32,184 nucleotides of DNA from JASEFH01 sp034679905. Lineage in GTDB: Archaea > Halobacteriota > Methanomicrobia > Methanomicrobiales > JACTUA01. Position numbers and translations under genes: made by a program. The stretch covers positions 1 through 32,184 of the forward strand of contig JAXDAH010000109.1 of the NCBI GenBank assembly GCA_034679905.1. Reading direction: 5' to 3'. Shown one piece after another: positions 24,056 to 31,360 of this stretch (positions are counted from its first letter, which is position 1; each line of letters starts with the position of its first letter). The notes beneath the pieces are model-generated. The model ran no database searches, was not told where the DNA came from, and saw only the letters and a program-made list of their open reading frames with translations.

Positions 24056-24128
24056 GGCTGTACATGGCATCGCCCCGGTACAAAGAGATGCCGCATGCCC
24101 ACCCCCCTCTTCGCCGGCTGGATGTGCA

Positions 24129-24503
24129 TCAGGCGCGTTCCAGCCGTATCCGGGTGGCGCCCCTCGCCTGCCGCAGCAGCGCCGCATTCCCCGTCACCCG
24201 CCCGATCAGGTTCACAGCGCTCGCGGGCACCGGCCGGTCCCCGCTGCTCATCGGGGTGGGTCCGAAGAAGATGGCGAGAGCCCGTCCCGGCGGCCAGTAG
24301 CCGATGTCGCCGACCTCCACCCGGGTGGTCGCGGTCTCGTCCGGCGGCAGGTCCAAGGGGACTTCGAAGTAGAACTCGTCGCCCCATTCGCGGGGGGCCG
24401 CCTCGAGGGGGAGACGGCGGGCGATCTCGGTGGCGCCGGGGGTGTCGGAGAGCTCCCCTTCGAGAGATACGTCTCCGATTCGAATCAGGATCTTGGTTGG
24501 CAT
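24129..24503 (-). CDS. Cyclophilin-like fold protein (TM1367/DUF369 type)
   Basis: A 124-residue protein of the small cyclophilin-like family PF04126. It opens with PTKILIRIGDVSLEGELSDT, continues TEIARRLPLEAAPREWGDEF (residues 25-44) and FEVPLDLPPDE, and has the conserved GDIGYWPPGRALAIFFGPTP near residues 65-84. No peptidyl-prolyl isomerase activity has been established for the family. The ATG is preceded by GGAGGAC, and a TATA-like TGTATAACG lies about 30-40 nt upstream. It is in the same direction as the thioesterase, 73 nt before its start, so they may share a transcript. Confidence 0.85.
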   Translation of the reverse strand: MPTKILIRIGDVSLEGELSDTPGATEIARRLPLEAAPREWGDEFYFEVPLDLPPDETATTRVEVGDIGYWPPGRALAIFFGPTPMSSGDRPVPASAVNLIGRVTGNAALLRQARGATRIRLERA

Positions 24504-24605
24504 ATCGGTCCTCCGTCTAGTACTCTCTCAGTACGTTATACATGACTGCTGCAGCTGGTTCAGCCAGATCCAAAAGGCAGGGGTGGCAGGCTGCTGGCAT
24601 GGCGG

Positions 24606-24941
24606 CTACAGCGCCAGAACCATCTCGTTGTAGGAGTCCGAGCGGAAGTCCCTTCGCAGCTGGAATCCGAACTGCTCGTACCATCGCACCAGCCGCTGTA
24701 CCGCCTCCCGCGGCGCGTGGCCCAGGGGATAATCCATGGGGTAGGCCTCGAGGCGTATGCCAGAATAGCCCATCCGCTCCATGGCATCGATGAACCGCTC
24801 CAGGCAGGGGGTTCCGCTCCCCCTGCGGCGGCACCGCAGGATGCTCAGAAAGACGCCCTCTTCCAGCACGACATCCTCATAGCAGACCAGGCGGCAGTGG
24901 TGGCGCTCTCCGATCCGCCATCCGATCTCGTAGACACCCAT
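24606..24941 (-). CDS. Acetyltransferase-like small protein
   Basis: A 111-residue protein that looks like a short or diverged GNAT acetyltransferase. The C-terminal part has the typical end of that fold, AVQRLVRWYEQFGFQLRRDF, preceded by ERFIDAMERMGYSGIRLEAY as the beta4-alpha4 region. The acetyl-CoA loop (R/Q-x2-G-x-G/A) is not seen in full form (RCRRRGSGTP lies where it should be), so activity is uncertain. A TATA box (ATTTTTTATACG, about 24968-24980) is centred about 32 nt before the ATG at 24941; the upstream ATG at 24968 overlaps the box and is rejected. Confidence 0.6.
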   Translation of the reverse strand: MGVYEIGWRIGERHHCRLVCYEDVVLEEGVFLSILRCRRRGSGTPCLERFIDAMERMGYSGIRLEAYPMDYPLGHAPREAVQRLVRWYEQFGFQLRRDFRSDSYNEMVLAL

Positions 24942-25055
24942 TGCCCGCGGCCCTGAGACCGCCGGCATCGTATAAAAAATGCGTGCAGACTATTCAGGAC
25001 AGGGTTCTGCTCCCGCGCCTGGGTAAAGGACACTCCGAACCGGAGTATCAGGGGG

Positions 25056-25238
25056 TTATTTGAGGGTTCTGGATCCCTTCCGCTGGCGGCGGAGGCAGAG
25101 GTTGGAGCAGAATCTCTTCTTCTGGTCCTCCGTCTTGAACTCCTGCCCGCACGTGGCGCACTTCACGCTGTAGAGTTTCCGGTAGCTCTTCTCCCACTCC
25201 GTCGTCCGGTCGGCAACGGGAATGAATCCGATCTGCAT
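25056..25238 (-). CDS. Small zinc-finger protein
   Basis: A 60-residue protein with one zinc site: VKCATCGQEFKTEDQKKRF, then CSNLC, giving C-x2-C-x12-C-x3-C. The tail RRQRKGSRTLK is strongly basic, so nucleic-acid binding is likely. Such treble-clef-like mini-proteins are common in archaea and have no known role. A TATA element (GCATATAAACACC on the minus strand, about 25288-25300) predicts a leader of about 30 nt. The ribosome site is weak. Confidence 0.72.
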   Translation of the reverse strand: MQIGFIPVADRTTEWEKSYRKLYSVKCATCGQEFKTEDQKKRFCSNLCLRRQRKGSRTLK

Positions 25239-25376
25239 GATCAGTGCTTCATGGCGACCGGTTGATGAGCCTTTGCAATTGTTGCCGCGGTGTTTATATG
25301 CCGTAACGGATGCGGGGGAGGGTGTCCATGGGATCGCGTCCCGCCGGCTCCCGGTCTGGGCAAGATGATTGCCCCG

Positions 25377-25829
25377 CTAGAAGTCCACCTCGAATACTGT
25401 GTACCGGGTCTCCTCCATGCCGGCGCTCCGGTAAGCAGCCTGTGCAGGACTGTTCTCCCGCCGGACGTAGAGCCGCAATCCCACCACATCGGGGCGCGAC
25501 CGCGCCTGCACCGCCAGCTCGCCGTAGAGCTGGCGGAAGATTCCACGGCAACGCCACTCGCCGTGCACGTAGACGCTCTGGATCCACCAGAAGGTGCCGC
25601 ATCGCCAGTCGCTCCACTCGAAGGTGACCATGCACTGGCCCACGACCTCCCCCGCGTGCTCCGCCAGCAGATAGAAGCCCCGTGCCGGATCCCGAATGAC
25701 CGCCTCCACTCCCCTTCGCGAGAGCTCCCGGTCCAGCTCCCGCCCCTCGGTCTCCCGTGCCATGGCACGGTTGTTCTCCGCAATAGCATCCACGTCCCGG
25801 GGCTTGGCAGGGCGTATGTTGAACTGCAC
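25377..25829 (-). CDS. GNAT-family N-acetyltransferase
   Basis: A 150-residue acetyl-CoA-dependent transferase. It begins QFNIRPAKPRDVDAIAENNR, has VVGQCMVTFEWSDWRCGTFW as the central strands, IQSVYVHGEWRCRGIFRQLY with the acetyl-CoA loop (R-x-R-C-R-G-I-F) near residues 90-108, and ends with the typical LRLYVRRENSPAQAAYRSAG MEETRYTVF region. The frame is open far upstream, but the start is set at a GTG at 25829 preceded by the strong ribosome site GGAGAGGAG; no ATG is nearby. Substrate unknown. It is divergent from the alpha/beta hydrolase. Confidence 0.88.
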   Translation of the reverse strand: MQFNIRPAKPRDVDAIAENNRAMARETEGRELDRELSRRGVEAVIRDPARGFYLLAEHAGEVVGQCMVTFEWSDWRCGTFWWIQSVYVHGEWRCRGIFRQLYGELAVQARSRPDVVGLRLYVRRENSPAQAAYRSAGMEETRYTVFEVDF

Positions 25830-25955
25830 GCCACTCCTCTCCAAAGAAGACGTCGCTTCAAACCATGAAGAATCCGATCGTGAATTCAGGGGGAGCGCCG
25901 CACGGTTCCCCGCGACCGTAACCCTTAATCTGTTTTGCAGCTCTACTGCGGCCCC

Positions 25956-26642
25956 ATGCAGAGACAGGTGCGGATAGAGGTGATGGGTTCGTCGCTCGAG
26001 GCGACCGTGCAGGACGTGGTGCTGGAGCCCATGCGCGGGAAGCCCTACCGCCCGCTGACGATCCAGACTGACAGGGGGAGCGTCCACTCTCGGTACTACG
26101 ATGCCGATGGTTCGGATCGGGGATTGGTCATGGTCGGGGGCGTCGGCGGCGGATTCGACTCACCCGCAAGGAACCTCTATCCCAGGCTCTGCGAGGATCT
26201 GCAGCAGCTGGGGATCCGATGCCTGCGTATCCGCTACCGCCATCCCGCCTACCTGGGCGAGGCGGTGCTGGACACCGTGCTGGGCATCCGCTTCCTGAAG
26301 CGGCAGGGCGTCCGATCCCTGGGGCTGATCGGCCACTCCCTGGGCGGCGCCGTGGTCATCCAGGCGGCTGCCGCCGATCCGGCTGTCCGCACGATCGTCA
26401 CCCTCTCGACGCAGTGCTTCGGGGCCGAACCGCTTGCAGCTATGCCCGCGGATGTGTCCGTCCTGCTGATCCACGGCAGTGCGGATCGGGTGCTGCCCCC
26501 CAGCTGTTCGGAGGCTGCCCGGCAGCTGGCCCGCGGGCGTGCGTCCCTGGTCATCTACGAGGGTGCGGGGCACGTGCTTCGCGAGGCCGCTCCCCGGGTA
26601 TATGCGGACGTGCGGAGCTGGATACTGCAGCACCTGCGGTGA
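25956..26642 (+). CDS. Alpha/beta hydrolase
   Basis: A 228-residue serine hydrolase of the dienelactone-hydrolase or lipase-like type. The nucleophile elbow is GLIGHSLGG (Ser128), the acid is Asp177 in LIHGSADRVLP and the histidine is His206 in YEGAGHVLRE. MVGGVGGGFDSP near 59-70 supplies the oxyanion-hole strand. Substrate is not evident. There is no signal peptide, so it is cytosolic. An earlier in-frame ATG at 25935 exists; the ATG at 25956 is preferred because a TATA-like ACCCTTAATC (25921-25930) is centred about 30 nt upstream, implying a nearly leaderless mRNA. Confidence 0.88.
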   Translation: MQRQVRIEVMGSSLEATVQDVVLEPMRGKPYRPLTIQTDRGSVHSRYYDADGSDRGLVMVGGVGGGFDSPARNLYPRLCEDLQQLGIRCLRIRYRHPAYLGEAVLDTVLGIRFLKRQGVRSLGLIGHSLGGAVVIQAAAADPAVRTIVTLSTQCFGAEPLAAMPADVSVLLIHGSADRVLPPSCSEAARQLARGRASLVIYEGAGHVLREAAPRVYADVRSWILQHLR

Positions 26643-27171
26643 ACGCCCTGTCGACAACCGCCTGTCTTGTATCCGCTGCTGTCAGCCGCTCTGCATGCGA
26701 ATCCGCAGGGAATCCCTCTACCCTTCCCCAAGCACCGTTCGTGCGGCCAGGATCGCGGCAGGCTGGAATCGCCAGCGGACCCCCGTCCTGGAATGCGAGG
26801 TGCACGAAGAGTTATCCTCGCGGGTGTGGGAGGCCTTTTCCCCCGGGGGATACGCGATCCCCTCTCCTGCGGTGGGCAGGCGCATCGACCCAGACACCGC
26901 TGCTCAACCTCTCCGTCAGAGCTCCGCGGTCCGATCGCATCCCGGGAAGTACAGGTGATTGCATCCCATCGGGCGCCCCCGCTGTCAAAAGGGATCCTGC
27001 GGCAGCTGCATCGCGACCCGACCTAATTTCTCCGCCGGTCCACGAACAGGTACTTTCTACCCGGCGATAATCGCCTCCGGTAGGATCCAGCTCTCGTCTT
27101 CAGGGGGATTCCCGCAGGATCCGGGAGATTGTTCCGCACGCCTGACTCCGGATCGGAAGGACCTGCCCTCT
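26643..27171. other. Gap with no recognisable gene
   Basis: About 530 bases between the convergent hydrolase and nitroreductase genes. Frames of 80-160 codons exist on both strands, but their composition (Arg, Ser and Pro rich) is that of non-coding GC-rich DNA and none is recognisable. It may hold decayed sequence. Confidence 0.4.
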
Positions 27172-27903
27172 CTACCGCCTGCCGATGGGCATCACGTAGA
27201 GCGGGTATTCGTCCTCCTCCATCTGCAGCAGTCTCGCGATCTCCTCGTCGGAGAAGGCGCCGAGGGTCACGGTCCCCATCTCGAGCGATACCGCCTGGAG
27301 GTAGACGTTCTCCGCTGCATGTCCCGCCTCCATGTGCACGTACCGGATTCCCCGCTCGCCGTATTTGACCGTCGTCCGATTGTACACGCCGGAGAGAACA
27401 ATCGCTGCTGGAGCATCCCTCGCTGCCTCCTGGTTCGCGGATGCGCGGTAGAGATCCTCCCTCCGATCGCCGTCCGCCACTTTCACCAGGGTGTGCCCGG
27501 TGGGCTGGTAGCGATAGATGCCGTCGGGCAGACCATCCACGTCTCCTGCCACCAGATAGGTCTCCAGGGGATAGAGCGCCCCTGCCGATGGGGCGGTGCG
27601 GTGTTCGCCGCTATCCGTGGTCCCCTGTGCCGCCCAGAGGAGCTGGGATACCGCATCGAGAGTCAGCGGTTCTTCACGGTACGATCGGATGGAGCGCCTC
27701 CTGTCCAGCGCCGCCTCTACGGACGTCTCCCCATCGCGATCCGGATCGGGAAGGGCGACGGCAGCGGTCAGGGATGCGCCCTCGAACCGGAATGGTGGCC
27801 CGGGCTGTAGAGCGAGGAAAGTCGCCGCCGCAATCCCGGCAGCGGCAAGCACCACGATGACCAGGACGACCACAGCCCTGTTCTTGCGTTCGCTGTTCGG
27901 CAT
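27172..27903 (-). CDS. Membrane-anchored SagB/nitroreductase-family protein
   Basis: A 243-residue protein with one N-terminal membrane anchor (VVVLVIVVLAAAGIAAATFL, about residues 11-30) and a flavin-binding nitroreductase domain of the SagB type: LDRRRSIRSYREEPLTLDA near 66-84, LLWAAQGTT, the RTAPSAGALYPLETYLV motif (about 101-117) and a C-terminal AGHAAENVYLQAV and VTLGAF. The enzyme part would face outside if the anchor is a signal anchor, odd for an FMN enzyme; the topology is uncertain. SagB proteins oxidise azoline rings of peptides in some clusters, but no peptide or cyclodehydratase gene is adjacent. A TATA (CTTATACGG) centred 26 nt upstream indicates a leaderless mRNA. Confidence 0.86.
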   Translation of the reverse strand: MPNSERKNRAVVVLVIVVLAAAGIAAATFLALQPGPPFRFEGASLTAAVALPDPDRDGETSVEAALDRRRSIRSYREEPLTLDAVSQLLWAAQGTTDSGEHRTAPSAGALYPLETYLVAGDVDGLPDGIYRYQPTGHTLVKVADGDRREDLYRASANQEAARDAPAAIVLSGVYNRTTVKYGERGIRYVHMEAGHAAENVYLQAVSLEMGTVTLGAFSDEEIARLLQMEEDEYPLYVMPIGRR

Positions 27904-27923
27904 GCAACTCCATTGAGCTCCAG

Positions 27924-27932
27924 CCGTATAAG
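27924..27932 (-). promoter_or_regulatory. TATA box of the SagB-like gene
   Basis: Reads CTTATACGG on the minus strand, centred about 26 nt before the ATG at 27903. Confidence 0.5.
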
Positions 27933-28287
27933 GGGATCGCGGAAGAGGGAACAGGGCCGTATACTGTCACCTTTCGGGCGTGAAGGGAGCCGGCCGCTGC
28001 GACTGTATCCGATCGCGGGATTGCATACCGTGTCCGTTCCATACGCTGGTATCCATCGGTGAGACTGCCTCCTCCCTGTAGCATGCACGGGATCTGCAAT
28101 AGCCAGAAAGGCAGACGGAGCCTGCCTTCGACATGCCAGACCGGGCATCCCTCCTCTCCTGAAGCGGTCCTCCCGAAACCACGCCGCATCTCCGTCCCCC
28201 GCCACGGATAGTCCCGCGCGGTGCTCCCCATCCCGCGAAAGGAAGCGTCCGCCGCGCGGGAATACTAATCGAGTTCCGGCAGCAAAG
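27933..28287. other. Gap with no recognisable gene
   Basis: About 350 bases between the divergent SagB-like and small membrane-protein genes. No frame is recognisable. Confidence 0.4.
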
Positions 28288-28297
28288 CCTTATAAGA
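28288..28297 (+). promoter_or_regulatory. TATA box of the small membrane-protein gene
   Basis: CCTTATAAG centred about 40 nt before the ATG at 28333, giving a predicted start near 28318. Confidence 0.5.
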
Positions 28298-28332
28298 GGC
28301 GGTCATACGCTCCTTTACAATTGTCGCAGAAC

Positions 28333-28665
28333 ATGACGGTATATGGAACGGGGAGTGCGGCCCATGCTCTCCTCAAGCATTTCGAGATCGGGAGCGGCGT
28401 TCTCCTCTGCGCCGCACTGGTGATCGACCTGGCCGATCTCGTCCCCCTGGATCTCATCGGGCTGGGGCTCATCTACGAGCTGCCGCTCTCCGTCGTCGAG
28501 ACGCTCCTACTCATCCATCTGGGTGTGCCGAAACGCAATTCCGTGCTTGCGGGAGTCCTGGACCTGATTCCGGTCATCGATATCATCCCCTGGACCACCC
28601 TGGCGGTCCTCGACCGGCGGTTCGGAGTCCGGCTGCCCGTGATCGGCCGCCTGCTGAATGGGTAG
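28333..28665 (+). CDS. Small membrane protein of unknown function
   Basis: A 110-residue protein not recognised as a named family. It has a hydrophobic core of two or three membrane segments (GVLLCAALVIDLADLVPLDL and GLIYELPLSVVETLLLIHLG) followed by a second hydrophobic region around VLAGVLDLIPVIDIIPWTTL and a short basic C-terminus. A TTG nine nucleotides further up from the frame start is an alternative; the ATG is preferred. The many Asp-Leu and Ile-Pro pairs resemble proteins annotated as 'conserved membrane protein' in methanogens. Confidence 0.7.
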   Translation: MTVYGTGSAAHALLKHFEIGSGVLLCAALVIDLADLVPLDLIGLGLIYELPLSVVETLLLIHLGVPKRNSVLAGVLDLIPVIDIIPWTTLAVLDRRFGVRLPVIGRLLNG

Positions 28666-28785
28666 GCAGAGCCGGGCTCCCGCCCGGCAGGCTCCGCACC
28701 GTGCGTAGATCCGGGTGGGCAGCGGCACCTACGGTCCGGCGGCAGCAGTACCGAGCTCCGCGAAGGGCACACGGGGCCGCGGGGA

Positions 28786-29031
28786 TCAGTCCCCCTTCCG
28801 CCTCCACTCGCCGCTGGACGCGTCCTTCTTGTACTCCTGCTTCACGGCAGCCCAGGCGACCTTGTAGGTGACCTCCTCGCGCGACTCGTTCGGATCCCGC
28901 CTCTCTCCGGGATCCTTGTACTGCTCCCACGCAGAGTTGGCGGTCTCCATCCAGATCTCCTGGGCATGGTCGGGCAGTTCACGCCGCACCAGATAGGGCA
29001 GATCCTCTTCGCTCCTGTAAGGGGGTGGCAT
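28786..29031 (-). CDS. chaB: ChaB-family protein
   Basis: An 81-residue protein of the ChaB family (named after a putative regulator of the E. coli ChaA cation exchanger). It has the family's core YRSEEDLPYLVRRELPDHAQ (residues 5-24) followed by EIWMETANSAWEQYKDPGER and a C-terminal KVAWAAVKQEYKKDASSGEW. The frame is open upstream, but ATG 29031 begins the family region; a TATA-like CATTTTATACC (29062-29072 on the minus strand) predicts a leader of about 11 nt. No cation antiporter is adjacent. Confidence 0.88.
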   Translation of the reverse strand: MPPPYRSEEDLPYLVRRELPDHAQEIWMETANSAWEQYKDPGERRDPNESREEVTYKVAWAAVKQEYKKDASSGEWRRKGD

Positions 29032-29072
29032 ACGCTTCACCGCAACCCCATGGCGGACCCGGTATAAAATGC

Positions 29073-30075
29073 TGACCCCGATCCTGGCCGAAAGTTCGAT
29101 CGGGGCCTTCTGCGCGATCGACATCCCGAGCAGGCCTGGCCGGCTCGTGGAGGATACACCGCACCCACAGAGGAACTGCGATGATTGTAGTGGTGGAAAG
29201 ATCCCGGATAGACTCTCCCTCTACCAATCCAGCCCGAGCATGCCCGCAGGGTGGGTGCCATACCTGCTGTCCTCCCGTATCCGCCCCTATCGCACGTATT
29301 GGGGGTACGCCCTCCCCCGTCCCCACCCCCGCTAGTCACGATACCTGGGGGGAGGATGAGGTCCGGCCCAGGCCTCCCCCACTAGCTCTCACTCCTGCAT
29401 CCGACGATTCCTATTCCCGGGCGTGAACCGATCTCCACGGATCGCCCCTGGTCTGTGGCCGGCTCGACCGGGAGCTGAATCCTACACCGATCTCCCGCTT
29501 AACGTACCGCACCGATAGGGAATGGGGGAGCTGCAGAAGAGGGCAGCGGGAGGATCCCGCTGTCTCCACCCTCTGCACACTACCCTTCTGTTCCTGGATG
29601 CGCAATCCCACAAGGATTCCAGCATACGGCGATTGCCACGACCAGGATGCAGAGAACGCCGTCTTGGTATCCGCGCCTCCACGTCCGGTCCTATTGTACG
29701 GAGGTGGAGCGTGTGCGCCCCATCCCGCCCGTATCACCCGCCAACACGAAACCATGAGGATGATACCATGGAGTGGAGAATCTGGGGTATCCTCTGCCAA
29801 GCTTCCTCCCATGCGGGAGACAAGGATCGATGCGATCTCCTCTCCCCGGTGCTCTTCCCCCATCGAGCCCGTGCACTTCGGGTGAGGGGTGCGATATCGG
29901 GATTGATCCTGTCGCAGCATGGGATAGGATCTCTTTCATACCCTCAAACAGGGCTATCCCGGCAACCTTTATATCGTGCGGGCGGAAAGCAGAGCCGAGT
30001 CTCCATGCCCTGTGATGAGCGGCGATGTGCCGCAGATACTCGATCGGGCCTTAGATCCGCAGGGGGTGAGAGAGC
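29073..30075. other. About 1 kb without a recognisable gene; structured segments
   Basis: Frames of 60-196 codons occur but look like shadows. Two hairpins stand out: one pairing TGGGGGGAGG (29346-29355) with CCTCCCCCA (29373-29381), and a longer one at 29533-29576 with an 8-bp CAGCGGGA/TCCCGCTG core. A TATA word CCTTTATATC (29966-29975) lies about 105 nt before the start of the oxidase fragment. The region may be decayed coding DNA. Confidence 0.4.
29533..29576. other. Long imperfect stem-loop
   Basis: CAGCGGGA (29544-29551) and TCCCGCTG (29555-29562) form a perfect 8-bp stem with a 3-base loop; the outer arms GCAG-aa-GAGGG (29533-29543) and CCCTCTGC (29569-29576) continue it after small bulges. 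No T-tract follows directly, so it is not a simple terminator; it may be a structured RNA or a relic. Confidence 0.4.
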
Positions 30076-30508
30076 GTGCCGCCGGAGTGGTCGAACTGGT
30101 CGGGCAGCCTGAGGTTCACGCCGGCACGCATCGAGAGGCCGGCGGACGAGGCGGCGGTCATCGATCACGTGCGGCGTGCCCGCGAGGACCGCCGCAGGGT
30201 CCCGGGTGGTGGGGACCGGCCACTCGTCGTCCCCCCTCCTCCGCACCGACGGCGTCCTCGCATCCCTGGAGAACCTGCAGGGCCCGATAGTGGTGGATGA
30301 TCCGCAGGCGCAGGAAGCCACGGTCGGGGCGGGGATGACCCTGCGCGACGCCGGATCCGCGTTTCTGGCAAACGGCATGGGGCCGTCCACAACACAGGGG
30401 ACTTGGACGTCCAGAGCCTGACGGGAGCCATCTCCACGGGAACGCACGGGAGCGGCAGGAGCCTGCAGAACCTCTCCTCCCTGCTGGTGGGCGGGCTGCA
30501 GATGACCC
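30076..30508 (+). pseudogene. N-terminal fragment of a FAD-linked sugar-lactone oxidase
   Basis: Pieces of an ALO/GULO-type flavoprotein are found in three frames: WSNWSGSLRFTPARIERPAD, then VVGTGHSSSPLLRTDGV and VVDDPQAQEATVGAGMTLRD, then NTGDLDVQSLTGAISTGTHG and LQNLSSLLVGGLQM. These are consecutive parts of the FAD-binding domain (about 145 residues). Frame breaks lie near 30200-30205 and in the G-run 30379-30382; at about 30508 the coding homology stops and the inverted AEC transporter fragment begins. The C-terminal two thirds are missing. The start is a GTG preceded by GGGGTGAG. The remnant cannot give an active enzyme. Confidence 0.78.
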
Positions 30509-30772
30509 GCGGACGATCCAGGCGACGCTGAATGCGACGGCGTAGAAGAGAATCAGGCCAATCAAGAGATCCCGAACGCCCGAGACGAATTCCGCTGTCA
30601 GGGGAACCTGCATGGACGCGACGATCAGGGCGGGGAGGGCCACATTCAGCACGAACCGACGGAGCTGGCAGGCGGCGGTGTCGTCGAGGATGCCGATGGC
30701 GATCGAGCTATTGCCGACCATGACCAGGCCAAAGAGTACGATCACATTGCCGGCGACGAATGCGATCTCCAT
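30509..30772 (-). pseudogene. N-terminal fragment of an AEC-family transporter
   Basis: From ATG 30772 the minus strand encodes about 88 residues with the first helices of the auxin-efflux-carrier family: MEIAFVAGNVIVLFGLVMVG, GILDDTAACQLRRFVLNV, ALPALIVASMQVPL and LLIGLILFYAVAFSVAWIV. Homology stops at about 30509, where the inverted oxidase fragment starts, so the remaining two thirds (normally about 300 residues) are gone. The frame runs on into the oxidase fragment as meaningless sequence. Such transporters export organic anions; this copy is inactive. Confidence 0.75.
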
Positions 30773-30789
30773 CTGCACCGTTCCCCATT

Positions 30790-30925
30790 CGGAATGTTCC
30801 TCGAGCGATTCCAGCCAACGGGTATCGGGTGAATCCGACGCCCGCCGCGATGCCGCTGGCGGCGATCGCCGGGTGCCGCAGCCATCTCCCGATCCCACAG
30901 AGAACCGCCCTGACGTCTGGCGATT
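30790..30925 (-). pseudogene. Possible second AEC-like remnant
   Basis: In a frame different from the preceding fragment, the minus strand reads VRAVLCGIGRWLRHPAIAAS followed by GIAAGVGFTRYPLAGIARG, which resembles the sixth helix region of AEC carriers (V-R-x-V-L-x-N-P-x-I-A-A). It lies upstream of the N-terminal piece, the wrong order for one gene, so it may be a shuffled copy. The match is by eye and weak. Confidence 0.3.
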
Positions 30926-31044
30926 GGGCCGTGAGGCATGAACGGCCTGCGTTCTTCTTTTAAAGCGGCTCTTCGCTGCCCGCGATCCCCCATGGAGGGA
31001 GAGGCTTCCCGTCCCCTGCTCCAGGGTACCCGCCGATACCCCGG

Positions 31045-31056
31045 CATATATAGTTA
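31045..31056. promoter_or_regulatory. Strong TATA-like word
   Basis: CATATATAGTT on the plus strand, AACTATATATG on the minus strand. It may be a relic promoter of the AEC remnant on the minus strand. A separate TATA word serves the next gene. Confidence 0.35.
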
Positions 31057-31090
31057 TTCCGGCCTGCGTGGCAACGAGGTACCGTCATAC

Positions 31091-31104
31091 CGGCTTATAT
31101 ACTC
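31091..31104 (+). promoter_or_regulatory. TATA box of the zinc-ribbon gene
   Basis: CGGCTTATATACTC, centred about 32 nt before the ATG at 31130; predicts a leader of about 8 nt containing AGAGGAG. Confidence 0.55.
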
Positions 31105-31129
31105 CTGATACAGAGTCTATGCAGAGGAG

Positions 31130-31336
31130 ATGGCGAGTACGGACAACCCGCCGGCAGGCAGAAGGGCGCCCGCCCGCTGCAAGATGTGCGGTGCACCCCT
31201 CGCGGAGAAGCAGCACTACTTCTGTTCGGACCGCTGCGCGTGGGGTTACGAGGCGCGACTCCGCCGCCCCTCTCCCCCCTGCTCCTCCTGCAGGACCTGC
31301 TCGGGCGCTGTCAGCTGGACCACGGACGAGGAGTGA
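31130..31336 (+). CDS. Small zinc-ribbon protein (DUF2116-like)
   Basis: A 68-residue protein with a zinc site CKMCGAPLAEKQHYFCSDRC (C-x2-C-x11-C-x3-C), typical of archaeal zinc-ribbon mini-proteins of the DUF2116 type, and a second cysteine group SPPCSSCRTCSG near the C-terminus. The second group could bind another metal or be unstructured. No signal or membrane segment. It is convergent with the GntP-like gene. Confidence 0.7.
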   Translation: MASTDNPPAGRRAPARCKMCGAPLAEKQHYFCSDRCAWGYEARLRRPSPPCSSCRTCSGAVSWTTDEE

Positions 31337-31360
31337 CGGGGTTCTTCGCCCGGCAACACT

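Noticed and set aside
25241..25861. Minus-strand 206-codon frame
   Set aside because: It is another frame of the GNAT gene, with Trp/Ser/Arg-rich shadow composition.
26551..27026. Frames of 80-160 codons after the alpha/beta hydrolase
   Set aside because: No family resemblance and no promoter or ribosome site.
29411..29920. Minus-strand frame of 169 codons in the gene-free region
   Set aside because: No recognisable motif, unusual composition, no promoter or ribosome site, and it overlaps strong hairpins; it looks like chance.
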